Source: Dichetophora obliterata (Eukaryota; Arthropoda; Insecta; Diptera; Sciomyzidae). From it: DNA of 64,000 nucleotides. Shown here piece after piece: positions 10,801-20,841 of the stretch; the stretch's first letter is position 1, and the number at the start of each line of letters is the position of its first letter. The notes beneath the pieces were generated by a model. That model saw nothing but the letters and a program-made list of their open reading frames with translations, searched no databases and was not told the origin of the DNA. A program made the translations under genes and the position numbers. The stretch lies in contig OY986438.1 in assembly GCA_963920525.1 (NCBI GenBank), forward strand, positions 100,793,696 to 100,857,695, written 5' to 3'.

Positions 10801-11530
10801 GTGCGACTATTTACCTTGCGACTTTTTGTAGTTTTTTGTATGCTTGCTTGTACCTAGCGATCAATTACCATACTCATTTTTACCTGGAAACTGCCGTTTG
10901 TACCATGCACCTTTTTTCATCAGACATTTTGTGCCTTGAGATTGTACCATGATACTTTTTTAGTCCGAGAGCTTTTTTACCTTGAGACCTGACTGACTCT
11001 ACTTTGCATTGTATCATGCCAATTTTTTGTATCCTTGACTTGTTTACCTTGCGACTTTTTTACCGTACGATTTTTGCGCCTTGAGACTTGTTCATCATGC
11101 TCATTTTTACTTTGCTACTTTTCGTACCTTGCAGCTTTCTGTACCTTGCTACTGTTTGTATCTTTCGACTTTTTGTGTCTTGTGATTGTTTTTACCGTCA
11201 ATACTTTTTGTACTTTAGGCCTTCACTTACTTTAGACTTTTTGTATACTGTAATTTTTTTACTTTGTGCCGTTTTGTACTTTACGACTATTTAACCTTGC
11301 ACCTTTTAAAGCCTTGCAACTTTTGTACCATGCTACTTTTTTACCACTCTACTCTACTCTTTGTGCATTGTGATTTGTTTTAATTTGTATCTTTTTGTAT
11401 CATCTGAATTTTTAAAGCTTGACACTTTTTGTACAATGCGACCGTTTGTGCTTTGCGACTTTTTACTTGCCCATTTTTTTAAACCAAACTGATGATTGTT
11501 TGTACTTTTCGACTTGGCTTGGCTTTGCGA
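10801..11530. repeat. degenerate ~16-bp tandem repeat, right part
   Basis: CTTGCGACTTTTTGTA-type units continue here (TTACCTTGCGACTTTTTTAC, TACCTTGCAGCTTTCTGTAC and others). This part shares its unit with 7440-8007. Open frames in 11035-11294 are artefacts of the repeat. Confidence 0.75.
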
Positions 11531-11870
11531 TATTTATGAGTCAGTCAAAGAAATACTTTCAGTGATTTCATCAATAAATGTCATTTTTGACCACTTCAAT
11601 TTCGCCCCCTCCCCCCTTACTTTCAATCCAGTTCACTGCTTACTTCCCACCATCCTCATTTCAGAGCACTGAAACTTTACGATACATAAAAAATAAATTT
11701 GCGATTTAGAAGGTAACATAGGATTTCAACACTTAACACGCATTTACAACAAGTGTCTTTCACTTATGTAGACATTTAATATATACACACACACACACAC
11801 ACTCTTTCCAAATTTTTATCACTAGACAAACTGCTATTTTTGACCTGTTTGAAGTAGCATAACTTTTATT
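11531..11870. other. non-coding; short (AC)n
   Basis: Apart from an ACACACACAC microsatellite near 11784-11801 I see no structure here. Just downstream, at 11871, the GCGGAT-rich element begins. Confidence 0.5.
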
Positions 11871-12329
11871 AGGGATGTGACGGGTGTCATTTTGCGGATG
11901 CGGATCTGTAAAGAGCTTTCCTTGACTATGCGGAGGCGGATGATTCATATTCAGATCAATAAAATTGGAAATATATTTTTTTTAGAATTGTTAATATTTG
12001 TTTTTTTAAGTAAAACCCCGTTTATGATATATAATAAAAAAAACTGATTTATAACTAAAATAACTTAGGGCCACTTTCTCAATGTCCGGTTAAGCACTAA
12101 TCAGAACTTTAACCAGCAGTTAGCAAAAAAGCTCTTTCTCAATGTTCGGTTAAAGCTTAACTGTCAGTTAAGTGATGATTAAGTTAACGACAAATTGTGG
12201 TTTCCTTTAGCTGCTAATCGGAAAAACAGCTGATAAGAGTAAACAATTTTTTATTTATTTTACACAAAAATGGGCAGAATTGCAAGTATTTAGTTTCTTT
12301 CTAATTTGAGTTTACACCAAAATAGAGGA

Positions 12330-12620
12330 AGGAAATATGCAATAAAACTTGATTACATTGAAAAGTACGACAAGGGGAAGTTAATCAGAAGATTCCGTTC
12401 GTCTAAAAGCAGTTATTTCTTGATGTTGGATGAAATTAAACATGGAATTTAAGGAAATACTGAAAGGTTATTAAAAAATTTATTTTGCTTTTAATCAATG
12501 TTAATAAAATACATTTTAATTTTTTAGGAATCGTACTATGGAATCCTTCAGAAATGCTGCTTCTAGCGTTGCGTTTTTATGTGTCAGGCAGCTTCGTCCA
12601 GGTAATTTTTTCCCACACTT
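12330..12620 (+). pseudogene. Harbinger (HARBI1-like) transposase N-terminal fragment
   Basis: The piece reads KYDKGKLIRRFRSSKSSYFL followed by MLDEIKHG, then after a stop and about 75 bases of intron-like or decayed DNA, NPSEMLLLALRFYVSGSFVQV. In HARBI1-type transposases an RRFRLSKxSF motif and a later LQLLLALRFYATGSFQ motif occur in this order, so I assign the fragment to that family. A possible GT donor (AAAGGTTATT near 12466) and an AG acceptor (TTTTTTAG near 12527) would join the two blocks; HARBI-type genes often contain introns. Everything after the second block, including the DDE domain, is gone, so it is inactive. Confidence 0.72.
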
Positions 12621-12757
12621 TCTTTTTTTCTGCCCAGTCAACAGCATCTGTTTTTTTTATAATTAAATTGTGACCTTTTTACCTATGTTTTTCAAGGTAA
12701 TGATTTTATGAGCTTTAGGTCAGGTAATTTTATTAAATAAACCAACACCAACAACAA

Positions 12758-13115
12758 CTCTGTGTGAAGTCAATCACACAGTGGACTAGACAGCCTGTTT
12801 CGGAAGTAGCTACATTTCCTCTTCAGCAGTCTTGAATGATTCAGCGGTGGCCAACCCACTGTTTAGGTTTCATATGATTTTAGACATAAGCGTTAATAAA
12901 CTCATCCGAAACTTATAACGCTGAAAACAAGTGGATATTATTTTTTGGTCAAGCCTTAAACTTTATTAGAGTTGTGTATGCACTGAAGGGGCTTTTTTCC
13001 TCCTTCTTTTATTTGGGCATGCTCCTCTGCCAATGAAACTAAAAAATTTTCTCCATAAGATGTAAAATTAGGCAGTCTGTTGTTTTTTTTTTTTCATTTG
13101 CAGCACAAAAACAAA
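12758..13115. repeat. interspersed repeat family A, copy 1
   Basis: The segment contains CAACAACTCTGTGTGAAGTC, ATCACACAGTGGACTAGACA, GCCTGTTTCGGAAGTAGCTA and CATTTCCTCTTCAGCAGTCT. The same order of words with about 75-80% identity recurs at 52025-52330, including the later TTTTTTTGGTCAAGCCTTAAA block. It is not inverted internally and has no coding capacity. I do not recognise the family; a SINE or non-autonomous element is possible. Confidence 0.6.
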
Positions 13116-13197
13116 AAAAAATCTAAACACAAAAGAGCTGATATGCCATTTTTACGTATTCACAATTGAAAAATTTACAATTAGTGATCTAACCGAA

Positions 13198-14710
13198 GCA
13201 CAGTGCGCTTTTTTCGATTTTAGGATGATATTTGCATTATCTCAGAAAGCTAGGGCCATGAAATTTTGCTCAAATAAGTTTTAGCCTAAATTAAGTAACA
13301 GCACAAAAAATAAGAATTCTAGGTCAACTGCATCGCCTACCTCCCATACAAACCATATTTTTTTAATAAAAAAAAAACTCATAAAATTGCTTATTTATGT
13401 TTTAAAGAGTAAATTTAGTTTATTTAACTTCACTTAAACGTCATGCTCAAAATATTTCAAATCGTATAACATTTAGATATATCTCCTTAAAAACAATATT
13501 ACCAACTTAACGAAATTTTAAAAAAAAATTAAAAACATGGTTGCTGATACAAAATAAAGTCACAACTTGTTTTAAATTATGAATTCTATTTTATTTTTCT
13601 TTAAATTTTAGAAATTTACCTACAAATTGTCTGGAAAATCAGTGCAAATTAGGACAAAATTTGATTTTTAAGACTTTTTTTTAATTAAGTGGTTTTTCTT
13701 AATAGCAGCTAGATGCAGCAAGTTTTACAGAAACAGAAGGTAGAAGTACGATATTTTATGACAGTTGTAACCTTCGACTTGAATTATGCTTAATTAGCTA
13801 GATATTTTTTACCAAATTTTACTTAAATTTTCATTCCTTGAAAAATTTACAGTCATATTTCAACGATTTTTATGTTTTTATTAACATTTTTTATTGTATT
13901 TTATGTTAAATTCAATAGCGATTAAGACATAAAAAAGTCAAAAAAATAAAATATACTTTGTGCTCCAAGATATAATTGTTTAAACTTGACTTTATTTTTT
14001 GGGTTTTATTGAGTTCATTTTTGTTAAAAAAGTTTCAACTTTGACGAATTTTATAAAAAAAAACCATACAATACATTAACAGCCTTATTCTGGCAAATTA
14101 ACAATTGTTAAAGCCCGTATGATACTTCATTGCTTTGTCCAATTTTTATTCATTGACAATGAAACTAGAGCAGTTAAAATAGTGCTAAACCTAAAATTCA
14201 AGAAATGTGAGTATATACGCAAATAGTACGAATTGGACAAAAAAATGTGCGACAGAAAGCATTTTCAATGCATTGTTTTTGACGTATCTCTCAATTCGTT
14301 CGTCGTTAAGTTTCGATCAAATAAAAAGTGTCAAAAACAAGCTTGAGCTCTTTCTTCCGCAGCCAAGAAGAACAGAGAGATAAAATAGTAACGTTGCGGA
14401 GATGTAAAAAAGTGGCACGATGCATGTTTTCATCCTTTTCCAACAATATATATTTTTTATCAATATACAATTTTTATCAAAGTTTATTATTGTTGAGCTT
14501 CAAATTTTGTTTTGAAATCAAAAATTACTACAAACACATAGAAATATTCAAAATACTGGTTACCAATTGTTACTTTGCCAGAATAGGGCTGTAAGTTTAT
14601 AATACCACATTCATAATACATGTTTTATAATCTGACAAATAAAAATATTTTTTTATAAAAATTTACAAAAAACATAAATGTTATCCTAAAATTAAAAAAG
14701 CGCACTGTGC
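13198..14710. mobile_element. inverted-repeat element (GCACAGTGCGC ends) inside the Harbinger
   Basis: The left end is GCACAGTGCGCTTTTTT and the right end, reverse-complemented, is the same 17 bases. Weaker inverted similarity (ATTTTAGGAT, then ATTT) continues inward for about 20 more bases. The interior is AT-rich and non-coding apart from the 513-bp MITE at 14080-14592. No target duplication is evident. Family unknown. Confidence 0.55.
14080..14592. mobile_element. 513-bp MITE with TAA target duplication
   Basis: The left end is CAGCCTTATTCTGGCAAATT followed by AACAATTGTTAA; the right end reverse-complemented is CAGCCCTATTCTGGCAAAGT followed by AACAATTGGTAA. TAA directly flanks both sides (14077-14079 and 14593-14595). 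A 3-bp TAA/TTA duplication points to the PIF/Harbinger group. The small open frame at 14328-14594 has no recognisable domain. Confidence 0.82.
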
Positions 14711-15369
14711 GACGCACAGAGTATTGAAATTGAAAAAAGTGGAGATTAATTGAAAAACTAAAATTTGTATTTTGAAAATTTTTGCTACTCGATGAAAGAG
14801 CACAGAATTTTACATCACTACTGAAAATTTCAATGTTATATGTTGGTTTACCTTTTCTGCTGCATAGCTTTAAAGTTGAGAAATTTTTCGTTTTTTTGCG
14901 ATTAGTTCAACAAATAGAAATTTGACAAAGTTCAAAAATTAAAATTTTTTTTTATACATCAAAAGTGATGTTTTTATTATGAAACTTTCAACTTCAGGTA
15001 TTTAAGCTTGATTATAAAAAATAGTTACAAATAATTGTGTAGAAATATAAAAAATTTTTTTTTTAATATGTCAAAATTTGCGCTATTTTCGAAATATATG
15101 TGGAGTTTTAAATAAGTATTAAACTTCAATATCTAAGCTTCCATATTCAGCAATAAAAAGTTGCTCGTTTTTACCCGAATGTTTATTATATCAAAAATCG
15201 TGATAATAGTCACTCCTACAAAAACAAAGACTCTTGTCTTTAATTTGTTTTGTCATGTGACAATGATGAAAGTGACGAGGTCGATGCAGAGGAGTATGAC
15301 GACTTTGGGCATCAGGAGGAATATTAACAAATTCATAAATTTTTTGCTACTCGTGATTTTCGACTAGAA

Positions 15370-15950
15370 TGATTTCCGACTGGGCCGAAGTTTTGAACTT
15401 TTTATTATTTTGATGACCTCACTTTGTATGGACGATAGGCGTGGTTTTTTCCAACTTCTCCGAATTTCAAACTCAGAATGTATTTTAATTATTAAAATTA
15501 TTTATATTATGCAATGAATTCGTTTTTGAGGAATTTATGAAGGTTTTTGTATTTAGATGACGTCATTATGTATGGGAAGTAGGCTTGGTTTTCATCTGAT
15601 CTTGCCGAATTTCAAAGTTAGAATTTATATTGAAGAGGAAAACTAACGTGCAAAATTTGATAGCATTTTTTTAATTTTAGTAGATTTTAAAGAGATTTTA
15701 CGTTTAAAATAAAGTCACTCTGTGTGGGAGGTAGGCGTGGTTTTCATCCAATTTGGCTCATTATTTAACTTAATCTTAACATTTTAGATACAAGCTTCAA
15801 TATCTTATTTCATGACGATAGCTTCAAAATTACGACATTAATCATATCGAAAGACGGACAGACGGACGGGCGGACAGAATTTTTTTTATTATTTGCACCC
15901 AATCTAACTTAAACAAAAGTAAAAATTTCCTCCGACTTCTAGGTGAATTT
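15370..15950. repeat. interspersed repeat family B with GGCGTGGTTTTCATC modules, copy 1
   Basis: Three imperfect modules spaced about 145 bases apart each combine a GATGACxTCACTTTGTATGG-like word with a GTAGGCGTGGTTTTCATC-like word and a CCGAATTTCAAA-like word (near 15411, 15556 and 15708). The block ends with AAAGACGGACAGACGGACGG and a T-rich stretch. A second copy in the opposite orientation lies at 48858-49460. The GACGGAC run and TATAAATATTCTTGGTCAGC-type sequence in that copy are hallmarks I associate with repeats common in flies, but I cannot name the element. Confidence 0.6.
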
Positions 15951-16354
15951 ATCTCCATTTTTTGGGATTTCAACCCAATGTGCGACGGTTACTTAACCAC
16001 ACTTGGTGAAATGCAAATTATTTTTTAGCTATAGTATGAATAGCTAACTTCTGGTTAAAATCTTAACTAACCAGGCATTGAGAAGGCGGCCCTTAATTGT
16101 TTTTTGGTCAGCTTAATTTGAGCTTAAGCATATTTAAAATTAATCAAGGCTTAATCGTATGTTATAAAAAGCAATGTTGATGTTTTATCACTTCTTAATA
16201 TCTACACTTCTTCTCTTTGAGTTGATAATACAAAGTTCTTGTTAATGCGGATCTTAGATGCGGATTCGGATTTTGATAAAAAATTAATAAAGCCGATGTG
16301 GATTCGGATGCGGATGACAAATTTATGCGGATGCGGAGCTCCATCACATCGCTA

Positions 16355-17499
16355 ATTTGTATAAAAGACTTACTGTCTACAACAACAACAACAACAATAG
16401 TAATAAAACCAATTAAAAACAAAATCATTTATTTCGTTTCAGCGGCATCCCTCTGAATCTCCCTCACTCAGTCTCTCTCTCTCACACTGCCAGTTGTTTA
16501 TATCATTCCATCACAATACATTAATTTGTTGTAAATGGTATGAAATGAGATTTTCCATTCTTAACTTTATTGATTCAAATTATTTGCTGTGAAGATGCCA
16601 GAACCAAAACGTGTCGAGAAAAAAAACGAAAAACACTTGAGTGCGTATAACGGAAAAAGAGCCGCTACGCACAAACAATTGAAGAAACAAGATAAAAACA
16701 AAAGTGAAACCAAAAAATTAAAAAATAAAAAACAATCATTTAAAGTCTCATTAACGCAATTTAAAAGATATGATGGCGACGCGATCTTATCGATAGATTA
16801 TGTAAAGAAAGCAAAACTTAAGAAAAGCAGATATTGTTTTTTGTGATTTTTTTTTATATTAGAAAAAATCGTTTATTTGCGGTCGAAGTTGATTAACGTG
16901 AAAAAGTTTAACTATTTATGCCAAAAGTTCTTTGGAAATATATTTTTGTTATTTATTTGGTACTTTTTTTAAATATAGGTCAAACGATACTCAGCCACTA
17001 ATTTAAGTCACATTTATGACTAATGACAAAGAAAAGTTTACTTTACAAAGTTATAACAAAAATCTGATGATTTTGACAACTTCATTCATTTATTTTTCTT
17101 ACTTCCGTGGTATTACAATTTTAATATAAAAATTAGTTTTATTCTTATATTTATATGTATACTAGCAGGCCACTATGGTCCACGACTTTGCCACAAACTT
17201 TTTTTTTAATCTCAATACATGTCACAAAAATAAAAAATGTCTTCTTTTCATTTGTTTTGTTTTAGAGCGCCGCTTTGCATTTATATGTATCTCACTTTTT
17301 GCCTTGCTAGGAGCCTAGCGGAGCGTAAAAAAAAAGGAGAAGAGAGCAACATGGACTTAATTGGAATTCTCGCAACACAACCACGTAAAAATAAAACGAT
17401 TAAGCAATGGGAGGCCGCTGGGATGGTTTATTAAAAAACTATAAAAACTTTAATTTAATATACTTATTATTAAAATACCCCTAAATAAATCTGTAGCAC
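16355..17499. other. non-coding; K-rich open frames not called
   Basis: Contains a (CAA)n run at 16380-16395 and CT-rich sequence at 16470-16490. Open frames at 16589-16846 (very Lys-rich) and 17237-17434 have no recognisable domain or splice context, so they are not annotated as genes. The next element's TIR begins at 17500. Confidence 0.45.
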
Positions 17500-20400
17500 A
17501 TATCGTCGCTCGTATGACTAACTGACGTAACTAGCATTTTTTGCGAAATTGAGTTAAAGATGCCAATATATTTCTTTAGCCATACTGCATCATGTCCGAA
17601 AAAATTATAACTTTAAATAAAACAGTTAGGCTAAAAACATACATGCCTTTGAGTCGTATCTAACATATTACTTAAACCCTATCGTCACTAAGTGGCGTAA
17701 GTTAATAAAGGGCACTTAGTAGTGCACTTATCCGATGACTACTGTCGCGATCAAGGTTTTATTTATAACTACGCTCTTTGCATACTCTTTAATTCCTCTT
17801 TACTTGCATATGAAAGGTAACGGGAATAATGTGAGAGAATAAGTGCTACATTTAAAAATTTATTTGTTGACGGCAAAAAATGCATTTAGTTGACAATTAC
17901 ATGTTAAATGAGTGGTTGGTTGCAAGAAGTTATTTTTGGCCTTGGAAAGTTCTAATTTTTTTCATAGAAAACTTTTACGAATTTATTTCAATATTTAAAA
18001 ATAGGTTAGCATCGGCGTAATAGCAAGCATTGCTATTTCATTGATTATAAGCTTGAGCATAAGCTTGACAAAAATATTATTTTTTTAAGTGGTGGTGACT
18101 TTAAATATAATGAGTGAAAATGATAATCATCTTCCATCATCATTGAGCTCCTCAGATGATGAACCTCTTGCACAGAAAAAATATTTCCGCTCATCATCAC
18201 AACACGATCGAAACGCATTTATGCGCCGTTTGGACTCAAATGCGAACGTGCAATCTTGTGAAGCTTTTGGATGCAGAAGAGTAGTATTTAGTTCCTGTTT
18301 CAGATGCAGTTGCTTGATATGTTGGGACCATTTCGTTGCTGATATTTCTTGTGAAACTCATACGTCAAAACCGCGCAACTCCTTGACAGAAATCTTGAGT
18401 ACTGCAGCGTCTACCAGTATGCGTCCAGAGGATTATGAAATGGATGGTTCTCAAAGAGACTTTGTCATAGCAAAAAATAAAAACATCAATAAGAAAAAGC
18501 TTGCGAAACAATTAAAGGAGAACGGAAAAGAATATATAACACAAGTTCATAAAAATATTGTTCCAGGGCGTACGTTAGGGTTAACTTGCAATATTGAAAA
18601 CTGTAAAAGAGCAAATCGAAACTGTAGTGATTTTTCTCACCAAACTCGAAAACTTATATTTCATGATTTTTGGACGTTGGGGTCATTACAAAGTCAACGG
18701 GAATACATTGCTCGGTTTGTAAAACAACATGAAACAAAGCGTAAAACTGTTGGAGCGAATTCAAGAAGGTTAAGTACATTTGAATATTATCTTCCATTGC
18801 AAGGTACATCTGTTAAAGTATGTCGAAAATTCTTTTTAAATACATTGGATGTCAAAGAACGCACAGTAAGAACTGTTATGGCTAAAACTTCTGCGACTGG
18901 TATCGTACAAATTGAAAAACGTGGAGGGCGTAGAAAAAAATTGATTGAAAGCGACCAACGCATCAGAACCAAAATTGATAATCATATCGCCAAATTTCCA
19001 AGAGTTGAATCCCACTATTGCCGCCAAAATACAACTCGTGAATATTTACATAGTGACCTTACTTTACGAAAGATGTATACTATGCTATTAAATGAATTAA
19101 GTCATGATACGGAAAAACCTAGTTTTTCAACATATCGAAAGGTATTTAAAACAAAGAATTTGTCATTCCATTCCCCAAAAAAGATCAGTGTAGTCTTTGT
19201 ATGTCATACTACGAAGGTGCAGAGGACACTAGAAATAATTTGAAAGAAAGGTTTCTAAGCCATAAAGAAGAAAAAAATATGTTCCGTACCATAAGAACAG
19301 AATGTAAAAAATATTCGAAACAAAACACAAATATACTATGCTGTTCTTTTGATTTGCAGCAGGTCATAAATTTACCGATCAGCAATGAAAATGCTGTGTT
19401 TTATAAAAGACGGCTCTCAGTTTATAACTTGACGATGTACGATATTGCTTCTGGTGATTGTTGTTGTTTTACATGGCATGAAGGAGTTAGTAAGAGAGGT
19501 GCATCAGAAATATCAACTGCTCTTTATCTCTTTCTTCAGAAGTATGACGAAAAAGGTTTCGAAAAAGTTGATTTGTTTGCTGACGGTTGTAGTGGACAAA
19601 ATAAAAATTCTATTGTTGCCTCTACTTTAATGTATGTGGTGAACAATTCAATAAATATAAGAGAAATCAGTTTACGCATATCCATACCTTGCCACGGTCA
19701 AAGTGAAGGCGACTCAGCGCACAGTGCAATCAACTATGCTTTGAGGAAGAGCGGTGATATACATGTTCCCAGTCAATCGATTCCAATTTTTAGATTGGCA
19801 AGAAAAAATAAGCCATATCAAGTAGTCGCACTTGATTATTCTGACTTTATGAACTTTAAGAAATTGTCACTTGATTTGAAACTTTTAAAAATCCGAAGCG
19901 ATGATACTGGGGAAAAAATCGATTGGACGGAAATGGTGGAATATTATGTTAAAAAAAATAAGCCAACATTACTATTTTTCAAAACTAGCCATATGGAAAC
20001 TAACTATCGGTCATTAAAATTAAATCGAAATAATTCAAAATTTTTAAATGATGTAATTTTCCACTTAACACTTCGCCACCAAAGATTTCTAAAGATAAAT
20101 TCAACGACTTAAATTCGTTAACAACTGGTAATACTCCTGTTATCAGATTATCTGAGCATGTTGCCTTTTATAGATCACTTTCACACTAAAGTGTTCAATT
20201 TGTTAATTAAAACAAAGCATTTGAAGCTTGACATGGCGATTTTGTTAACATTAAATTATTTAGTTTTTTCATTTTTCGTATATAATTTAATATTACCTCA
20301 GTTTTCCGCTATACATTTCCGTGATAATAAGTTACTATTCGAAGCCAAAATTATCGCAAAAAATATATAATTATTTTGTTTTTGATCAATTAATACATTT

Positions 20401-20841
20401 CTTACTTTCTTCTGTTGAAATAATATTTAAGTTTAATTTTTTAAAACCGTCGATTTTGTTACTGTTTATGGAGACTGTTTACGTTTAATTATGAATTAAT
20501 TTTTATTTTTATCTGAAATAAAGCTTATTTTCAAATCTTAACATGTCCATTTATTTTAATTTTTTAGCTTATTGAAGGTCGTATCTGCAAAAAAAAAAAA
20601 AAATTTCACAAACTGGCGTATCTTTTCAAACACGAATTGCACAAATTATACAATGCTAATTTTTTTTTTCTTACAACCATATTAAATATTAAGTATTTAC
20701 GTACAGAAATAGAAAAAAGAAATATTATTCAAGAATATACGACCGTCAAAAAGAAAAATATACAAGCTAAAAGTTAAAAAGTGCTCTCCTGAACAATTAA
20801 GAAAATTCAGATACGTCAGTTAGTCATACGAGCGACGATAT
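17500..20841 (+). mobile_element. 3.34-kb DNA transposon with perfect 30-bp TIRs, family not identified
   Basis: The first 30 bases (ATATCGTCGCTCGTATGACT, then AACTGACGTA, 17500-17529) are exactly repeated in reverse complement at 20812-20841. The outermost ATAT is palindromic, so the target duplication could be ATAT, TA or nothing. Subterminal regions repeat parts of the ends (ATCGTCACTAAGTGGCGTAA near 17690; AAGGTCGTATCTGC near 20575). It encodes one gene on the plus strand, open except for a single frameshift. Perfect termini together with a nearly intact gene imply recent activity. Sola-type elements (4-bp target duplications) come to mind, but this is only a candidate assignment. Confidence 0.85.
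18110..20112 (+). pseudogene. transposase-like gene, one-base frameshift from intact (~667 codons)
   Basis: The start is the ATG at 18110 (MSENDNHLPSS); the GTG triplets just upstream are not plausible starts. The first frame runs to 19243 and the second covers about 19183-20112. They join if one A is added to the A6 run at 19177-19182, giving PKKDQCSLCMSYYEG, the wording expected at this point. N-terminal 35-100: a Cys/His cluster (CEAFGC, CFRCSCLICWDHF, CETH) that looks zinc-binding. Middle: LIFHDFWTLGSLQSQREYI and VCRKFFLNTLDVKERTVRTV. C-terminal catalytic-type region: CSFDLQQV, then FYKRRLSVYN, DLFADGCSGQNKNS and CHGQSEGDSAHSAINYAL, candidate acidic positions of an RNase H-like core. Arthropod proteins with D-x-C-x-G-Q-N-K-N (DUF7869-like, from memory) share this order. 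The one-base gap could be mutation, assembly error or a programmed frameshift. Confidence 0.75.

Larger units (their letters stand above)
12068..16092 (+). mobile_element. PIF/Harbinger element with nested insertions
   Basis: Termini: left GGGCCACTTTCTCAATGTCC then GGTTAAGC; the right, in reverse, GGGCCGCCTTCTCAATGCCT then GGTTAG. Both are flanked by TTA (12065-12067 and 16093-16095), the 3-bp target duplication of PIF/Harbinger elements. A second internal copy of CTTTCTCAATGTTCGGTTAA lies at about 12133-12152 and may be a subterminal binding repeat. A transposase N-terminal fragment is present at 12330-12620. The catalytic domain is missing; an interspersed repeat copy, an inverted-repeat element and another repeat copy occupy the interior. 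Confidence 0.82.
11871..16352. mobile_element. GCGGAT-rich inverted-repeat element split by a Harbinger
   Basis: The left end reads GGGATGTGACGGGTGTCATT followed by repeated GCGGAT (11896-11942). The right end contains repeated GCGGAT, CGGATT and TGCGGATGCGGAG (16246-16340) and closes with CTCCATCACATCGCTAA, the imperfect reverse complement of the left. The two ends are separated by a 4-kb Harbinger that sits neatly between them. The original element was therefore about 0.45 kb and non-autonomous. GGGATGTGA-type termini suggest a hAT-derived MITE, but no clean target duplication is visible. Confidence 0.55.

Noticed and set aside
17237..17434. Small gene upstream of the 17500 TIR
   Set aside because: Lies outside the transposon, has no recognised domain, and is short enough to be chance.
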